Shown one piece after another: positions 5,598 through 7,509 of a stretch of DNA of 7,509 bases. Source of the DNA: Planctomycetaceae bacterium (GTDB taxonomy: Bacteria > Planctomycetota > Phycisphaerae > Phycisphaerales > SM1A02); NCBI GenBank assembly GCA_002685335.1, contig NYWY01000026.1:1-7509 (forward strand), given 5' to 3'. A program made the position numbers and the translations under genes. The notes under the pieces were generated by a model, which saw only the letters and a list, made by a program, of their open reading frames with translations, was not told the DNA's origin and did no database searches. The stretch's first letter is position 1; each line of letters opens with the position of its first letter.

Positions 5598-6473
5598 TCA
5601 GTCCCAGGTCTCGTTATGGACGTAGTCGTCCGAGTTCTGACCTCCGGAGGATGCGGATCCTCCGTTGGTGAGGCAGAGATAGACGTCGGATCCGTCGATG
5701 CCTTCGTCGTCCTCGAGCGAGAACAGGCCGTCGTTGTCGCCGTTGACGCCGATGGTCTCGAGCGTCTCGGGGAAGAACGTGTTGTGGAGTTCGGTGTGTC
5801 CGTCTCCGTAGCACGTGTTGCCGACCCACGCCTTGCGGCCGCCGTGGATGAGCAGGGTCTTCGACGAGAGGTACACGTTGTCCGAGTAGTCGGAATTCTC
5901 GACTCCGCGGTTGCCGACGAGGGCGTGGCGGGAGTTGAGGGAGTTCGACCAGTTACGAGCCTTGCGCTGCCCGGTGAGGGCCATGGTGCCGTAGCTCATG
6001 TGGGCGACCTCGCCGAGGTCGCTCTGCATGACGCTGGCGCCGCCGCTCGAGCCACCGTCGTCCCAGTACACATCCGACTGGGGGGAGTAGCGCTCGATGT
6101 CGTAGATCGGGTTGGCGATGACGTTACCCGAGGACTCCGACGGATCGACCATGATGTTGGGGTTGAAGTATTCGGCGGTCACGCAGGCCGCATAGAGGTT
6201 GTCGTGCGTGTTCTGCTTGAGGTCTTCCTTGCCTCGGCCGGGCTGGTTGCCGACTCGGTTGATGAGGCCGGGGAGAGGAAGGGAATCCTCGTTGTTATCG
6301 ACGGCCCAGACGAGCCATCCCTTGTAGATCTGGTTCAGCTGGGTACCGCTCTTCACCTGTCTCGCGGTGGCACGGGCCTTCGCGAGGGCGGGGAGGAGCA
6401 GGCCGAGGAGCAGGGCGATGATCGCCATGACCACGAGCAGTTCGATGAGCGTGAAGCCTTGTCGCTTTCGCAT
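5598..6473 (-). CDS. Prepilin-like protein, planctomycete type (second of tandem pair)
   Basis: 291 residues starting MRKRQG/FTLIELLVV. This is a class III signal: a basic leader, Gly6 before the cleavage site, Phe7 as the methylated residue and Glu at mature position 5, followed by a hydrophobic helix (7-28) ending LLPALAKA. A prepilin peptidase should cut it for export by a type II secretion or type IV pilus-like machine. The rest is an extracellular domain with the blocks LPLPGLINR, EYFNPN, LVGNRGV and YGDGHTEL, the last resembling the C-terminal His/Asp-Gly motif of planctomycete pseudopilins. I chose ATG 6473 because GGAG lies 9 nt upstream (6483-6486) and the leader is canonical; the frame is open to 6587 but would overlap the upstream gene and bury the signal. 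It is a clear paralogue of its upstream neighbour and ends at a strong terminator. The substrate or surface role is unknown. Confidence 0.88.
   Translation of the reverse strand: MRKRQGFTLIELLVVMAIIALLLGLLLPALAKARATARQVKSGTQLNQIYKGWLVWAVDNNEDSLPLPGLINRVGNQPGRGKEDLKQNTHDNLYAACVTAEYFNPNIMVDPSESSGNVIANPIYDIERYSPQSDVYWDDGGSSGGASVMQSDLGEVAHMSYGTMALTGQRKARNWSNSLNSRHALVGNRGVENSDYSDNVYLSSKTLLIHGGRKAWVGNTCYGDGHTELHNTFFPETLETIGVNGDNDGLFSLEDDEGIDGSDVYLCLTNGGSASSGGQNSDDYVHNETWD
6370..6458 (-). repeat. Copy B of an 89-bp direct repeat encoding the prepilin N-terminal helix
   Basis: Aligns without gaps to 7421-7509. By hand count 73 of 89 bases match (about 82%), with mismatches mostly at third codon positions. 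It encodes GFTLIELLVV through AKARA. This is the DNA footprint of paralogy plus strong selection on the pilin helix, not a mobile repeat. Confidence 0.7.
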
Positions 6474-6534
6474 GTGATTTGACTCCGAAAGGGTCGTTGT
6501 GCTTGAACTTGAGTTCGAGTGAGGGAGGGGTTGT

Positions 6535-7509
6535 TCAGTTCTCGGCGTAGTCGTAGATCGCGCGAGGCTTGGGATCACCACCGCCACCGTCGGTCACGAG
6601 CTCGTTCATCGCGAGCCAGGCGTCGCCTTGCTTCCAGTTACCGGTGACGGAGCCGCAACTTTCGAATTCCGCCGCGAAGATGTTGTCCTGGACGATCGAG
6701 TCGAGGCCGCATTCGTGGGAGACGTTCGGGGGGAAGAAGCTCTTGCTGTACTCGACGTGGTTGTCGCCGAAGACGACGTGGCCCTGCCATTCCTTGTCGG
6801 GACCGTGGAAGCGGAGGGTCGGGCTGTTCCGGTAGTCATCACCGTTGGTGTTGCCTTCCTTCACGCCACGGTTGCCAAGGACGACCTTGGAGCTGTCGTT
6901 GGTGTTTCGCCACGTGTAGTTGCGGCGATCTCCGGACATCATGCTGTGGGCGTACGAGGTGTGGGCTCGGCCGTAGGGCGCGGGGCGATCGATCTTCGCT
7001 CGGAAGATCTCGTTCGCCCCTCCCTGGGGCTGCGTGCCGGGCTGGACACTCGCCGGGTCGGCTTCGTCGCCGTGCCAGTAGGTGTCGGAGGCGGGGTCGT
7101 AGGCCGCGTAGTCGTAGGCCGTGGTCTCATCCTCGGAGTCGGAGCCGTATTGCGAGATGATCGCGCTGGACTCCACGGGGCTGATCGGCAGGTCGACGTT
7201 GAAGTACTCCTGGGCGATCATCGAGGAGTAGAGGTGGCCCGTCGAGTCCTTCTTCCAGTTCTGGGGTCCCTTGCCCGGAACGCGGCCGAGGTTCGGGTGG
7301 GTGAACCGGTTGATTCGACCCGGCATCGGGAGGTAGCCCCCGGGATCGGTCTCGGCGAAGATCATGAACGCCTTGTGGATCTGGGCGAGTTGGTTCGAAT
7401 CCTTGACCGTTCGAGCTGAGGCCTGAGCCTTCGCCAGAGCGGGCAGGAGGAGTCCGATGAGGAGCGCGATGATCGCAATGACCACGAGCAGCTCCACGAG
7501 CGTGAATCC
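6535..7509 (-). CDS. Prepilin-like protein, planctomycete type (first of tandem pair; 5' end outside window)
   Basis: 324 residues are visible. The frame enters the window as G-FTLVELLVVIAII, so the first codon at the edge is the Gly just before the prepilin cleavage site; only the short basic leader and start codon are missing. The internal GTG at 7497 encodes the Val of FTLVE and is not the start. After the hydrophobic helix (LLPALAKAQASAR) comes an extracellular domain with blocks shared with the downstream gene: LPMPGRINRF, EYFNVD, VLGNRGV and VFGDNHVEY followed by KSFFP. Two Cys near the C-terminus (HECGLD, FESCGS) might form a disulfide. The next gene starts 61 bp downstream with no obvious terminator between, so the pair is probably co-transcribed. 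Individual function, such as minor pilin, pseudopilin or surface protein, cannot be assigned. Confidence 0.88.
   Translation of the reverse strand, partial: GFTLVELLVVIAIIALLIGLLLPALAKAQASARTVKDSNQLAQIHKAFMIFAETDPGGYLPMPGRINRFTHPNLGRVPGKGPQNWKKDSTGHLYSSMIAQEYFNVDLPISPVESSAIISQYGSDSEDETTAYDYAAYDPASDTYWHGDEADPASVQPGTQPQGGANEIFRAKIDRPAPYGRAHTSYAHSMMSGDRRNYTWRNTNDSSKVVLGNRGVKEGNTNGDDYRNSPTLRFHGPDKEWQGHVVFGDNHVEYSKSFFPPNVSHECGLDSIVQDNIFAAEFESCGSVTGNWKQGDAWLAMNELVTDGGGGDPKPRAIYDYAEN
7421..7509 (-). repeat. Copy A of the 89-bp direct repeat encoding the prepilin N-terminal helix
   Basis: Partner of 6370-6458, in the same orientation, about 1.05 kb apart. It encodes GFTLVELLVV through AKAQA in the upstream prepilin gene and reaches the window edge, so the repeat may be slightly longer. 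It is a possible site of recombination between the two genes. Confidence 0.7.

Noticed and set aside
5499..6482. 327-residue plus-strand open frame with Val-rich composition
   Set aside because: Antisense to the second prepilin. It begins upstream of the terminator hairpin and reads through it. The Val and Asp/Glu richness mirrors reversed codons of the real gene.
6474..6534. Possible hairpin GAACTCAAGTTC between the two prepilin genes
   Set aside because: The stem is only 5 bp with a 2-nt loop, is AT-containing and has no T-run. It is too weak to call a terminator or attenuator.
6628..7419. 263-residue plus-strand open frame with Val/Gly repeats
   Set aside because: Antisense to the first prepilin. 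The apparent Val-Gly low complexity is the mirror of Asp/Tyr/Ser/Thr-rich codons on the coding strand.

Overview
The window is GC-rich bacterial DNA in which every supported gene lies on the minus strand, so the gene order is read from high to low coordinates. Two tandem prepilin-like proteins of the '(G)FTL(I/V)ELLVV...LLPALAKA' type, each with a C-terminal GDxH motif, are typical of Planctomycetota. The style (LLPALAKARATAR, weak or variable Shine-Dalgarno sequences) suggests Phycisphaerae. This assignment is inferred from protein style only, since no rRNA is present.

Layout in transcription order: (1) 7509-6535, a prepilin-like protein cut by the window edge at its pilin cleavage site; (2) 6473-5598, its paralogue, 61 bp downstream; (3) 5590-5509, a GC-rich 3' region ending in a perfect 14-bp terminator hairpin; (4) a compact five-gene set: long membrane-bound NfeD/ClpP-class serine protease (5447-3696), short NfeD protein (3699-3082), flotillin-like FloA (3039-2041), family 2 glycosyltransferase (2011-1253) and an LPG-synthase-TM-like membrane protein (1256-240); (5) a hairpin plus eight T residues (216-177), the likely operon end; (6) a new transcription unit whose first 20 codons (62-1) encode a signal peptide and run off the window.

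The five central genes look like one operon: two ATGA stop/start overlaps and gaps of only 42 and 29 bp. Protease-NfeD, short NfeD and FloA form the known NfeD-flotillin partnership of membrane quality control and microdomain organisation. The last two genes resemble the two halves of AglD-type enzymes (GT2 catalytic domain plus UPF0104/LPG-synthase-like membrane domain), suggesting polyprenyl-phosphate sugar synthesis or lipid-linked glycosylation. The link between the two halves of the operon is inferred from position only.

No tRNA, rRNA, CRISPR array, insertion sequence or gene-free stretch over 300 bp was seen. The long plus-strand open frames are antisense shadows of the minus-strand genes.
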